64,000 bases of DNA, taken from SG8-41 sp963802355. GTDB taxonomy: Bacteria; Pseudomonadota; Gammaproteobacteria; Burkholderiales; SG8-41. Below, in pieces: positions 17,105 through 25,182 of the stretch. The stretch is taken from positions 1 to 64,000 of the forward strand of contig CAWDIV010000028.1 in NCBI GenBank assembly GCA_963802355.1. The letters are read 5' to 3'. The position numbers and the translations under genes were made by a program. Every line of letters starts with the position of its first letter. The first letter of the stretch is position 1. Below the pieces are notes generated by a model. It was not told where the DNA came from. It ran no database searches and was given only the letters and a program-made list of their open reading frames with translations.

Positions 17105-18055
17105 GCAGAGACAGGTGTGGCCGAAATCAATATCGAGGGACGGCGCGTCTCCTACTCTGCGTGTGGATCGGGAGCATCCGTCGTCTTGCTTCATGCTGGC
17201 GCCGGCTCCGGAAAGCAATGGGTGAAGACCGCACATTTGCTCGAGGCCCGGTTTCGAGTGATCGCACCGGATCTGTGGGGGTTCGGAGGTACAGAGCGCT
17301 GGTCTGGAGATCAAGAATTGACACACGATCACCAGGCCCTGCTCGTTGCTCGGGTCATAGAGTACCTGTGCAAAGAACCCGTGCACCTTGTCGGCCACTC
17401 CTACGGGGGTGCGACCGCCGTGCGGGTGATCCTCCAGAGCAGGGAACTCGTGCGCACCGCCGTTCTAATAGAACCGATCCTGACCCCCTTGCTCCAGCTC
17501 GCGGGCGAAGAGAAGCTCTTTCGCGAGTACTTCGACATGGCCCAGGCCTTCCTAGGAAATGTCACCGTTGGAAACTTGGACGAGGCATGGCGCGTTTTCC
17601 TCGACTATCGCAACGGCCTGGGGACCTGGCAGGCATTGCCCGAACCGTCGAGGGAACGCTTCCGCGCCGCGACGGAGAGCACCGTAGCCGGCTTTCGCTC
17701 TAATCTGAGCAACCCCACCTCGCTTAGGGATCTTGAACAGCTATCGCTTCCGACGCTCGTGATGTGCGGCGAAAGGACGACGGTTCCTGACCGACGACTG
17801 ACAGAGATTCTTCGGGACCACATTCCGGGGTGTCGATATGAGGTTATTCCAGGCGCAGAGCACATGTCACCGCTGACCCACCCTGCGTTCATCGCTGAGG
17901 CTGTCGAGCGCCACATCAATGCTGGAACCGTTCACCGGTAAAGGCGGAGCCTCTGAGTTGCCGCGCTCTAACATGCCGTTCGAGCGGACGGCCCGCCAGC
18001 GTCGCTGGCGGGTACACTCGCGGCTTCGCCGCTGGACCGCCGCTCAACGGCGGCG
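17098..18055 (+). mobile_element. Integron gene cassette 2 (alpha/beta hydrolase cassette)
   Basis: The cassette runs from TTAGAGC (17098) to the G of GTTATGC (18055). The first eight bases of the junction (GTTAGAGC) are exactly complementary to the R'' box GCTCTAAC of its own attC (17965-17972). This is strong internal evidence that the unit is a genuine cassette. It holds one gene in the forward orientation. Confidence 0.85.
17117..17941 (+). CDS. Alpha/beta hydrolase, cassette-borne
   Basis: A 274-residue alpha/beta hydrolase. The oxyanion region is LLHAGAGSGKQW, the nucleophile elbow is GHSYGG (Ser about residue 94), the acid is probably in LVMCGERTTVPD, and the catalytic His is in PGAEHMSP. 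GTG is the apparent start at 17117, 12 bp after the attC-derived core, which is normal spacing for a cassette gene. The gene stops 24 bp before attC2. The substrate is unknown; the fold covers epoxide hydrolases, C-C hydrolases and esterases. Expression would depend on an upstream promoter. Confidence 0.85.
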   Translation: MAEINIEGRRVSYSACGSGASVVLLHAGAGSGKQWVKTAHLLEARFRVIAPDLWGFGGTERWSGDQELTHDHQALLVARVIEYLCKEPVHLVGHSYGGATAVRVILQSRELVRTAVLIEPILTPLLQLAGEEKLFREYFDMAQAFLGNVTVGNLDEAWRVFLDYRNGLGTWQALPEPSRERFRAATESTVAGFRSNLSNPTSLRDLEQLSLPTLVMCGERTTVPDRRLTEILRDHIPGCRYEVIPGAEHMSPLTHPAFIAEAVERHINAGTVHR

Positions 18056-18061
18056 TTATGC
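17965..18061 (+). other. Integron attC site 2
   Basis: R'' GCTCTAAC and R' GTTATGC bound a 97-bp imperfect palindrome. The arm CCGTTCGAGCGG pairs with CCGCTCAACGG except for one unpaired C. Two stable inner hairpins (CCGCCAGCG/CGCTGGCGG and GCGGCTTCGCCGC) fill the terminal region. The R box of the next cassette begins at TTATGC. Confidence 0.88.
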
Positions 18062-18065
18062 AGGT

Positions 18066-18176
18066 ATGGTGAGTAGTTTTTTGCTCATTGGCGGCTGCTT
18101 CTTGGCGTATTACCCATTCGACCCCGCTGACGGACAATTCGCTGGTGCAGTGATATTCGTAGTGGGTGGCTCGTGA
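18066..18176 (+). CDS. Small hydrophobic ORF at the start of a third cassette
   Basis: ATG lies 5 bp after attC2, the normal position of a cassette gene. It encodes 36 residues, MVSSFLLIGGCFLAYYPFDP and onward, with one hydrophobic segment. No attC follows; the sequence runs into the dioxygenase gene. Either the cassette is truncated or the ORF is not translated. I recognise no family. Confidence 0.4.
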   Translation: MVSSFLLIGGCFLAYYPFDPADGQFAGAVIFVVGGS

Positions 18177-18207
18177 TTTCTGTTGTTGTCTATTGAAGGA
18201 GACGGCG

Positions 18208-19086
18208 ATGCAAGGAACCGCAACGATGGAGATCGTGCCGACCGGCGCGGCGCTGGGCGCCGAGATCCGCGGCGTAGACCTGGCTCGGGATCTGGACGCG
18301 GCGACCTTCGGCCGCATCGAGGAGGCGTTCGATCACCACGGGGTGATCTTCTTCCGCAACCAGAACTTCACCGTCGAGCAGGAGATCGCTTTTGCGCGCC
18401 GCTTCGGCGAGGTCGAGATCAACGTGAACACGCAGGCCTGCCTGCCCGGGTATCCCGAAGTCCTGCTCGTTTCCAATATCAAGGAGAACGGAGGCTACAT
18501 CGGACTGGCGGACGCCGGGATCACGTGGCACACCGACATGTCGGCGTACGCCTGTCCGCCGCGCTGCTCCATCCTCTACGCGCGCGAGATCCCGTACGAC
18601 GACAACGGCAAGGTCATGGGTGACACGATATTCTCCAGCGCAGCCGCCGCTTACGACGCGCTCGAGCCCGGGATCAGGACGCGGCTCGCCGGCAAGCGCG
18701 CCGAGCGCAGCTACCTGGCAAAGATGAAAGCGCGCGAGAAAGCGGTGGGCCTGACGCGCAAGGTGACGGCGGAGCACCTGGCAAAAACGCCGCCGGTCTC
18801 GCATCCGGTATTTCGCACGCACCCGGTGACCGGGCGCAAGTGCCTCTACGTGACCGAGGGCGAGTGCACGGGGATCGAGGGCATGGCGGAGGACGAGGCG
18901 CTGCAGCTCATCTCGGAACTGCACCGGCATCTCATCAGCCCCCGGTTCCAGTACTGCCACCAGTGGCAGGTCGGCGACGTGCTGATGTGGGACAACTGCA
19001 CGTGCCAGCACCTGGCAGTCCAGGACTACGGCGAGCGGCGCCGGCTGATGTACCGCGTCACCGTCAACGGCTCCGTACCGTTCTAG
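18208..19086 (+). CDS. TauD/TfdA-family Fe(II)/2-oxoglutarate dioxygenase
   Basis: A 292-residue cytosolic dioxygenase. The iron ligands are His108 and Asp110 in ITWHTDMSAY and His268 in NCTCQHLAV; Arg residues near 279-283 (RRLMYRVTVNG) would hold 2-oxoglutarate. The length is typical. The start at 18208 is chosen because GAAGGAGACGGCG precedes it; the longer frame from 18166 has no such site. A Bug-like pseudogene follows at once, an arrangement repeated intact at 36792-38695. Members of this family attack sulfonates, aryloxyalkanoates and similar compounds; the substrate here is unknown. Confidence 0.92.
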   Translation: MQGTATMEIVPTGAALGAEIRGVDLARDLDAATFGRIEEAFDHHGVIFFRNQNFTVEQEIAFARRFGEVEINVNTQACLPGYPEVLLVSNIKENGGYIGLADAGITWHTDMSAYACPPRCSILYAREIPYDDNGKVMGDTIFSSAAAAYDALEPGIRTRLAGKRAERSYLAKMKAREKAVGLTRKVTAEHLAKTPPVSHPVFRTHPVTGRKCLYVTEGECTGIEGMAEDEALQLISELHRHLISPRFQYCHQWQVGDVLMWDNCTCQHLAVQDYGERRRLMYRVTVNGSVPF

Positions 19087-19105
19087 ATGCGAAGATTGGC
19101 CACGT

Positions 19106-19590
19106 GTGGTTCCGTGGCTGGTATTGCTGTTCCTCTTCAACGCCGGCTCGTGGGCGCAGAGCTATCCCGCGAAGCCCGTTCGGCTCATTTCACCGTACCC
19201 GCCCGGCGGCGGCACCGACGCTACCGCGCGCATCATCGCCCAGGCCATGGGAGACCAGATGGGACAGCAGGTGATCGTCGACAGCCGCGGCGGTGCGAGC
19301 GGCCGCATCGGCACCGAGCTGGCGGCGAAATCGGCGCCCGACGGCTATACGCTGGTGCTGGGTAACGTCGCGCCGCTCGCCATCCTGCCCGGCGCCGGCG
19401 CGAAGCTCTCCTACGATCCCATCCGCGACTTCCCATCGGCATCATGACGGGAGAGACCACGATGATGTTCGGCAGCGGGCCGTCGGTCGTTCCGCACGTG
19501 AAGTCCGGCAAGCTGCGTTCGCTGGCCACGACCGGAGCCAAGCGCACCATGCCCGGCCTGCCGGCCATGAACGAATTTCTGCCCGGCTAA
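19106..19590 (+). pseudogene. Bug/TctC binding protein with large internal deletion
   Basis: The N-terminal part is clear: hydrophobic leader (LVLLFLFNAGSWAQ), YPAKPVRLISPYPPGGGTDA, DSRGGASGRIG, APDGYTLVLG. It ends abruptly after LSYDPIRDF. The next readable piece, in another frame from 19444, is TMMFGSGPSVVPHVKSGKLR, then LATTGAKR and a premature end EFLPG. About 75 codons and the C-terminal domain are missing. Confidence 0.85.
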
Positions 19591-19814
19591 GTCTGCTGTC
19601 GAAAATTCGATAAAGCGTCGAGCGAGAGCAGTCGGCCCCGCCCTCGATCGAGTGAGAACAAGTTGGCATTACTGATGACGAGCCGTTCCCGACATTCAAT
19701 ACAAACAGAGAGTTGCAGCCACTTGTGTCACTAACGCCGACCTTGGCATGGAACATGCAACGTTCAGCGCATGAACGCGATTACCACGCAACGAATGTTC
19801 GCGGGGAGCACACG

Positions 19815-20207
19815 ATGAAAGCTATCATCCTCGCTCTCGCACTCTCCACCAATATCGCCGCGCCGCCTGCGCCGCCGGCGCCGGTCTTTGATGATTGGGT
19901 TACCCTCGGCACCATCGGTAGTGAGTTCACGTTGGCAGTGCACTTCGGCTCCCTAGCGCGAGGGGACACCCGCGGCGGCACCGAGGCCGCCACGGTATTT
20001 GCTACAACTCGGGTGATCCAGCGCTCTACGGCTCGGACGATGTTAGTAGACTTCTATATCGTGCTCGACGACTGCAATAAGGACCGCGGGCAGCTCGTGA
20101 TGATAGGCCCCGACAACGAACATATCTCGCACGACTTTTTATTCAGCGATAGCGACGCGAGGGCGGAGCTTGCTAAGTTCATCTGCACGTGGCCGCGACG
20201 GTTTTAG
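19815..20207 (+). CDS. Exported protein of unknown function
   Basis: A 130-residue protein with a short signal peptide (MKAIILALALSTNIAAPPAP, Pro/Ala-rich end) followed by DDWVTLGTIGSEFTLAVHFG. The mature part has a beta-strand-like pattern with two Cys (DDCNKD and FICTW) that could form a disulphide in the periplasm. GGGGAGC 8 bp upstream supports the ATG. The pattern is loosely like surface-adhesin-E-like small proteins, but I cannot assign it. It stands alone, downstream of a dead Bug gene. Confidence 0.55.
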   Translation: MKAIILALALSTNIAAPPAPPAPVFDDWVTLGTIGSEFTLAVHFGSLARGDTRGGTEAATVFATTRVIQRSTARTMLVDFYIVLDDCNKDRGQLVMIGPDNEHISHDFLFSDSDARAELAKFICTWPRRF

Positions 20208-20579
20208 CGCTCAGTTTTCAGCATCAAAAATAGCCCGCTAAGAGACTTAAGGTGGTCCGGACCCGCAGGCGTGGTTGCTGAGAATGATTCGTGTCGATAT
20301 CTCTTACATTTCGCCGGTGGGTCTCGATCGCGACCTATGCAACCTGCTGTATTGATGCGCCTGTCATTTTCGGCACGATTCTTGCATGATCTTGGGGTTT
20401 GTCGCGATCACCTTGATTGACGCCTCGCTATGCCCAGCGTTCGGTAACGTGTACGCCTCCTCAACCATACCGGGTTTTCCGCGTGATCCGCAATCCCGCG
20501 GGGAGCAGCCTGACGAGGGACAGGCGATTGACGCGCACAGCGCTGAAGATCGTGAAAGTTGTCTCCCAGCAGGTCTCTC
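20208..20579. other. Intergenic region upstream of the unknown gene at 20580
   Basis: No gene is supported. The notable site is the sigma-54-like sequence at 20371-20387 listed separately. Confidence 0.4.
20371..20387 (+). promoter_or_regulatory. Candidate sigma-54 promoter
   Basis: CGGCACGATTCTTGCAT matches the -24/-12 consensus TGGCACG-N4-TTGCA at all but the first position, with canonical spacing between GG and GC. The nearest gene downstream starts about 190 bp away (20580). No enhancer-binding regulator is visible nearby, so this is a single-site prediction. Confidence 0.4.
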
Positions 20580-21152
20580 GTGACGGAGAGCGAGCGAAAG
20601 CCCACCGTGTTCTCGGCCGGAGGACTGACCTTCGTGGAGGACATGGGCGACGCCTACAAGGCCGCGTGGGACTGGCACGAGCTGCCCATCGCCGACACCG
20701 ACCCCAACTTCAACATCGTCACCAGCGGCGAGACGCTGATTATCGAGCAGCACGCCGGCCGCACGCTCCGGCTCGCAAGATTTCACCAGGTACCAACGTA
20801 CGCGGGGCTGTTGGCCGGTATGCCGCAGGTCAGGGATGACGACATTGAGCGTGCCGTCAGGAACTCGAAGAACATCCTTGGGAAGCACGCCGAGCCGCCA
20901 GCGATTCTAAGACCACGCCTGACACGGCTCCCACCGTCGGGTCCCCTACGGCGCATATACCCGCCAGCCCGCCTGCCCATGGTCACGTCGATCGCGGAAT
21001 TCGAGTCGGACCCGATGGACAAGGGAATGTTCCGCTCATCGGCGATCGTGATCTGGTATCAGGAGCATTTCGGCCTGCCGACCGACGAGCATATCCTCTT
21101 GCAGCTTCGGGATCTCGACTGGCGCGCACACGCTTGGGATTGGGATACGTAG
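20580..21152 (+). CDS. Conserved-looking protein of unknown function
   Basis: About 190 residues, from VTESERKPTVFSAGGLTFVE to AWDWDT. It has no signal peptide or membrane segment. Visible features are a GETLIIEQHAGRTLRLARFH segment, a basic Pro-rich linker (residues 110-130), and a charged C-terminal part with EHILLQLRDLDWRAHAWDWD. GTG at 20580 is taken as start; a TTG at 20559 is the alternative. Codon use and length suggest a real gene. I do not recognise the family. Confidence 0.5.
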   Translation: MTESERKPTVFSAGGLTFVEDMGDAYKAAWDWHELPIADTDPNFNIVTSGETLIIEQHAGRTLRLARFHQVPTYAGLLAGMPQVRDDDIERAVRNSKNILGKHAEPPAILRPRLTRLPPSGPLRRIYPPARLPMVTSIAEFESDPMDKGMFRSSAIVIWYQEHFGLPTDEHILLQLRDLDWRAHAWDWDT

Positions 21153-21227
21153 AACGAATATCTTTGCGTTCCGGTTGCAGGTTGGTTGCAATGGAACGCC
21201 AGCGCGTGATGGCCGTCCAATAGGCCG

Positions 21228-21443
21228 ATGCCCACTTCCCCACGCCACCATCGCGGGCTGATATATGCGGTAGAAAAATGGCGCTGGTTCGACGCCCAGG
21301 ACTTCGACGCCGGCAACCATTACCAGGTCGCCATGGTCGCGGACTTGCTCACAGTGAATGCGATTCACGTATACGAAGCGATCGATGCAGTGGGGAGCCG
21401 CGGCAAAGACATCCGGAAATACATCGAACAGCGGCGCCGATAG
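21228..21443 (+). CDS. Small protein of unknown function
   Basis: A 71-residue frame, MPTSPRHHRGLIYAVEKWRW then FDAQDFDAGNHYQVAMVADL and a basic end KYIEQRRR. The composition is protein-like (hydrophobic/charged alternation, aromatic residues). There is no clear ribosome binding site and the opposite strand also has open frames, so its reality is uncertain. Confidence 0.3.
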   Translation: MPTSPRHHRGLIYAVEKWRWFDAQDFDAGNHYQVAMVADLLTVNAIHVYEAIDAVGSRGKDIRKYIEQRRR

Positions 21444-21587
21444 AGGCTGCACACAGCCGCCGTCGCGCTCAGTGCCGGAACTAAGGAGCGACGAGTGGGT
21501 CGGTACCTTTCGGCAAGGATCGATTCGCTCAACCTTCTGGAGAAAATCATGAAGAATCCAGGCGTCAGCGAATTCCATCGTTGACGC

Positions 21588-22427
21588 ATGATCGTTCATG
21601 TAGTCGACGGGACATACGAGCTATTCCGGCACTTCTACGGGCTGCGTCGCTTTAACAAGGGAAAGGACCGTCCTTTCGGTGCCGTGGTCGGCGTCCTGCA
21701 GACGCTGCTCCAGATGATCGAGGCGGGAACAACTCACGTCGGCGTCGGGACCGATCACGTTATCGAGTCGTTTCGCAATCGCCTGTGGTCTGGCTACAAG
21801 ACAGGCGATGGCATCGAGCCGGCACTGCTCGCGCAATTTCATCCATTGGAGGAAGCGCTCGCGGCCATGGGCGTCGCTGTATGGCCCATGACCGAGCTCG
21901 AGGCCGACGACGCGCTTGCCTCCGCCGCGCGCATCGCCTCCGAGGATGAGTGGGTGGAAAGAATCGACATCTGGACGCCCGACAAGGATCTGGCGCAGTG
22001 CGTGCGCGGCGACCGGGTAGTGCAGATCGATCGCAGAACGAAGAAGGTCCGCGATGCGGAAGGCGTTCGCCAGAAGTTCGGGGTGGAACCTGTCCTGATT
22101 CCCGACTTCCTCGCCTTGGTCGGCGACGCTGCGGATGGCTATCCGGGCATTGCGGGTATCGGGCCAGTCATGGCCGCACGGCTCTTGAATCGGCACGGCA
22201 CGATCGAAAACTTTCCCCCGGAGGTACTGGGAGACGAGCGTGACCTCGCGCTCCTCTTCAAAAATCTCGCGACCCTGAGGACCGACGCACCTTTGTTTCG
22301 CGATGTGGACGAGCTGCGGTGGCGCGGCCCCACGAGCGCATTCGCCTCATGGACGGCGCGTATGGAAGCGCCGCGTCTGCTCGAGCGCAGCGCTAAGGCG
22401 CAAAAATTCGTGATGGGTGATGGGTAG
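21588..22427 (+). CDS. 5'-3' exonuclease domain protein (PolA N-terminal / Xni-like)
   Basis: A 279-residue protein with the flap-nuclease fold. N-terminal VHVVDGTYELFRHFYG carries the first metal-binding Asp, and GVGTDHVIESFRNRLWSGYK matches the arch region. ELEADDALASAA and IWTPDKDLAQCV hold the acidic metal ligands. A helix-hairpin-helix-like segment follows (GDAADGYPGIAGIGPVMAAR). There is no polymerase domain, so it is a stand-alone nuclease of 5'-flap type. Its last codons and stop fall in a heptamer repeat (VMGDG from GTGATGGGTGATGGG), so the C-terminus seems to have been extended or cut by the repeat. Confidence 0.87.
   Translation: MIVHVVDGTYELFRHFYGLRRFNKGKDRPFGAVVGVLQTLLQMIEAGTTHVGVGTDHVIESFRNRLWSGYKTGDGIEPALLAQFHPLEEALAAMGVAVWPMTELEADDALASAARIASEDEWVERIDIWTPDKDLAQCVRGDRVVQIDRRTKKVRDAEGVRQKFGVEPVLIPDFLALVGDAADGYPGIAGIGPVMAARLLNRHGTIENFPPEVLGDERDLALLFKNLATLRTDAPLFRDVDELRWRGPTSAFASWTARMEAPRLLERSAKAQKFVMGDG
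22411..22427. repeat. Heptamer repeat overlapping a stop codon
   Basis: GTGATGGGTGATGGGTAG supplies the last residues and the stop of the exonuclease-like gene. After it, to about 22530, an inverted-repeat tract (TGTCCCGGCATGTC... and GGGTCCCGGCCTCCGC...) resembles common intergenic palindromes. Confidence 0.6.
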
Positions 22428-22649
22428 TCTGCTACCGCCGTCATACCGATGAAGCCTGTCCCGGCATGTCGTAGGCCGGGAACCGGTATCCAGTCCCTCC
22501 CCTCTTCATCTGGGTCCCGGCCTCCGCGGGGAAGACGAAGCACTGCCGCCGTCATCGGTCTCCATGGCACCTTTGCATTTCCATGGCGACCATCGCGTTG
22601 AAGCTGTTCCCAGTAGAATAGCCGCGTCCACCTGCGAGGGAGGCGCGAC

Positions 22650-23618
22650 ATGCTCCTGAAGCGCTTAAGCTTGCTGTTCGTTGGATGCCACGCGCTGCTG
22701 GCGGCTACGGGAGCGATCGGGGCCGAGTACCCCGTGCGTCCGATTCGGATAGTCGTTCCCTTTACGCCGGGCGGCGGCACCGACATCATCGCCCGCGCGC
22801 TCGGGCAGCATTTGAGCAGTGCTTTCGGGCAGAACGTCATCGTCGACAACCGGCCCGGCGGCAACACCGTGATCGCCTCCGAAATCGTCGCCAGGGCACG
22901 GCCGGACGGCTACACGCTGATCGTGCAGATCAACACGCTCACGGCGCTGCCCGCGATGGTAAAGGACGGCCAGGGCACGATCTCGCTCGACCAGTTCTCG
23001 CCCGTGAGTCTCGTCGCGGCGCTGCCCCACGTGCTCGTCGTCCACCGGTCCGTTCCCGCGGCGAGCGTGAAGGAGCTGGTGTCGCTCGCCAAGGCTTCGC
23101 CGGGCAAGCTCAACTACGCCACGCCGGGGGCCGGCACGCCGGTGCATCTTGCCGGCGCGCTGTTTGCGTCGATGGCCGGTATCGACATCGTGCAGGTGCC
23201 GTACAAGGGCGCGGCGGAGTACACGGCCGCCGTGCTGGGCAATCACGTGCAGATCGTGTTCGGTTCCGCGCCCACCGCGATCCCGCACGTGCGCACCGGT
23301 GCGCTCAAGGCGCTCGGCGTGACCACCGCCAGGCGCATCCCGCAGTTGCCCGACGTGCCCACCATCGCCGAGAGTGGATTTGCAGGCTACGACATCATGA
23401 GCTGGTACGGCGTGCTGGCGCCGGCAAAAACGCCGAACGACGTCGTTACCAGGCTAGCGAAGGAAATTGGCGCCGCGACGAAGACCAGGAAGTTCGCCGA
23501 CGCGCTGCCGGACTACGAACTGATCGGCAACACGCCCGCAGCCTTCGCCGAGTTCCTGCGCAAGGATGCCGACGTGTCCGCGCGGATCATCGCGCAGTCG
23601 GGAGCGAAGGTGAACTGA
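22650..23618 (+). CDS. Bug/TctC-family solute-binding protein
   Basis: A 322-residue periplasmic binding protein. The signal peptide is LKRLSLLFVGCHALLAATGA, followed by EYPVRPIRIVVPFTPGGGTD, VDNRPGGNTV, RPDGYTLIVQ, PGKLNYATPG and VQVPYKG, all standard Bug signatures. GAGGGAGGCGCGAC precedes the ATG. It stands between the exonuclease gene and a repeat-filled gap and has no transporter genes beside it. A 36-bp piece nearly identical to its IAESGF segment is found at 28073-28108. Confidence 0.92.
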   Translation: MLLKRLSLLFVGCHALLAATGAIGAEYPVRPIRIVVPFTPGGGTDIIARALGQHLSSAFGQNVIVDNRPGGNTVIASEIVARARPDGYTLIVQINTLTALPAMVKDGQGTISLDQFSPVSLVAALPHVLVVHRSVPAASVKELVSLAKASPGKLNYATPGAGTPVHLAGALFASMAGIDIVQVPYKGAAEYTAAVLGNHVQIVFGSAPTAIPHVRTGALKALGVTTARRIPQLPDVPTIAESGFAGYDIMSWYGVLAPAKTPNDVVTRLAKEIGAATKTRKFADALPDYELIGNTPAAFAEFLRKDADVSARIIAQSGAKVN

Positions 23619-23631
23619 GTGACGAGTGACG

Positions 23632-23712
23632 GGGCGCGTCGAGGGGCGGAAGAGGGGCCCCGCTTGCGGGGATCTGACCCCCGGTGGCGCGCGGGGCGGC
23701 CGACAGGATGGA
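23632..23712. repeat. GC-rich intergenic repeat with GCGTCGAGGGGCGGAAGAGG
   Basis: The 20-mer GCGTCGAGGGGCGGAAGAGG is followed by GGCCCCGCTTGCGGGG (hairpin) and GATCTGACCCCCGGTGGCGC. The same string and its inverse recur three to four times in 63400-63832. Confidence 0.75.
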
Positions 23713-23775
23713 GCGGGAATCCTGTGCAAACTTTTCAGAGGCCGCCGTCGAGTGACGAGTAACGAGTGATGCTAC

Positions 23776-23889
23776 GCGTCAGATAATACGTCTCTCAGAT
23801 AATGCGTCTTAGATATTGAGAGCTAGAAAGCGCCTCACCTGGGACGCCTCACCTGGGACGCTTCATCTGGGACGCTCCATCTGGGACGC
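23776..23889. repeat. 14-bp repeat block: four direct units plus degenerate inverted units
   Basis: 23834-23889 is exactly four 14-mers of the NNYATCTGGGACGC family. Immediately before it (23776-23820) are about three degenerate units in the opposite orientation. The pair lies between the convergent ends of a Bug gene and an amidohydrolase gene. Confidence 0.85.
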
Positions 23890-23920
23890 TTTTCTCTAGT
23901 TCCCTCATCCCTCACCCCTC

Positions 23921-25021
23921 TCAAGCCGCCGCTTGCGCCGCCTGGGAAGCTTGCGCCGCCTTGGAAAGACCGGCCGGGAGCGTCGACATGTCGAGGCCGT
24001 ACAGCTGGCATACGTTCGTGGCCAGCACTTTCGTTTGTGCCTCCAAAGACAGGTGGCCCAGGTCGCGCTGGATGACCTTGATCGAATTCGGCCAAGTCGA
24101 GTTGGGATGGGGAAAGTCGTTCGACCACATGAGATTGTCCTCGCCCCACCACCCCAGGTTGCGGCCGCTGACGGCATCGTTGAAGAAGGACGCAAAGACC
24201 TGGTCGCGCATGTACTCGCGCGGGTCCTTCGTGACCGGCACGGGATTCACGTCACGGAAGCGGCGATAGTAATAATCCCACTGCTGGACCATCCAAGGGA
24301 TCCAGCCGGATTCGTTTTCGACCGATACGAGCTTGAGCTTGGGATATCGCTCCAGCACGCCGTAGAAGATCATGTCGAAGAGCGCGTTGATGACCTCCGC
24401 GAGCTTCAAGTTCACGCTGCCGCGGTAGCGCTCGATGCCCTTGCGCTCCTGGGCGTGGTAGCCGTGGCCGGTCAGGATGTGCAAGCTCACGGGCGCTTGC
24501 AGGTCCTGCGCCGCCGTCCAGAACTTGTCGTAGTGCTTCGAATGAAAGGGCAGGTCCGGATGGGGCGCCTGCCAGATCAACGCGCCCTTGAGCCCTGCAT
24601 TGTGGCACCGCTCCAGCTCTTTGACGGCGTGGTCGACGTTGTAGATGGAGATCGCCGGAATGCCGATGAGCCGGTTGCGGTCGACGCTGCAATATTCGAT
24701 CAGCCAATCGTTGTAGACGCGGAAGCAGGCTTCCTGCAAGCCGGCATCAGGCAGGGCATAGAGACTCAGCAGAAGCGTCGGGTAGAGCACCTCCGCGCTG
24801 AGTCCGTCGACCTCCATCTCCTTGATCCGCGCATTCGGGTCCCATCCACCGGCCTGCTTCTGAAACCCCTCGCCCAATTTGTGAGGAGGAAACACCGGCG
24901 CGGCCTCGCGATATTCTTCCGGCACTCCCTTCTTCCAGAGATCGACCGGCTCCATTACATGGGAATCGGCCGAAACGATGATCCCATCGATCCCTCGGCC
25001 CTGACTGTCTATCGTCGCCAT
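23921..25021 (-). CDS. Amidohydrolase-family (PF04909-type) metal-dependent hydrolase
   Basis: A 366-residue TIM-barrel hydrolase or decarboxylase. The N-terminal metal segment is IIVSADSHVMEP (Asp-Ser-His variant of HxH). Further conserved blocks are the ILTGHGYH region, VENESGWIPWMVQQWDYYY, and the C-terminal metal Asp in MWSNDFPHPNSTWP. This layout is that of ACMSD-related amidohydrolases found in aromatic degradation. The C-terminus ends in an Ala/Gln-rich tail (KAAQASQAAQAAA), probably disordered and unusual for the family. The start ATG at 25021 is preceded by a weak purine-rich site. Confidence 0.88.
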   Translation of the reverse strand: MATIDSQGRGIDGIIVSADSHVMEPVDLWKKGVPEEYREAAPVFPPHKLGEGFQKQAGGWDPNARIKEMEVDGLSAEVLYPTLLLSLYALPDAGLQEACFRVYNDWLIEYCSVDRNRLIGIPAISIYNVDHAVKELERCHNAGLKGALIWQAPHPDLPFHSKHYDKFWTAAQDLQAPVSLHILTGHGYHAQERKGIERYRGSVNLKLAEVINALFDMIFYGVLERYPKLKLVSVENESGWIPWMVQQWDYYYRRFRDVNPVPVTKDPREYMRDQVFASFFNDAVSGRNLGWWGEDNLMWSNDFPHPNSTWPNSIKVIQRDLGHLSLEAQTKVLATNVCQLYGLDMSTLPAGLSKAAQASQAAQAAA

Positions 25022-25182
25022 ATTTGCGCCCCTGCTTCCGTTGCCGGATTAGTATAGTGCCATACTCAAGGGCCCTTAGGATCGGTGTAAGATTTCCCGG
25101 ACATCGTGAATTCGCCCCAACGGAACACTAACACTGACCTGCACCGATCCTGTTTGTCTTTTCAACTTTCAAAGGAGTGCCC

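Noticed and set aside
19591..19814. A possible gene on the minus strand (19442-19756)
   Set aside because: The frame starts in unique sequence and runs into the antisense of the Bug relic; no motif or binding site supports it.
23933..25057. A 374-codon plus-strand frame opposite the amidohydrolase
   Set aside because: It mirrors the coding strand's third-position GC bias; the minus-strand protein has clear catalytic motifs while this one has none.
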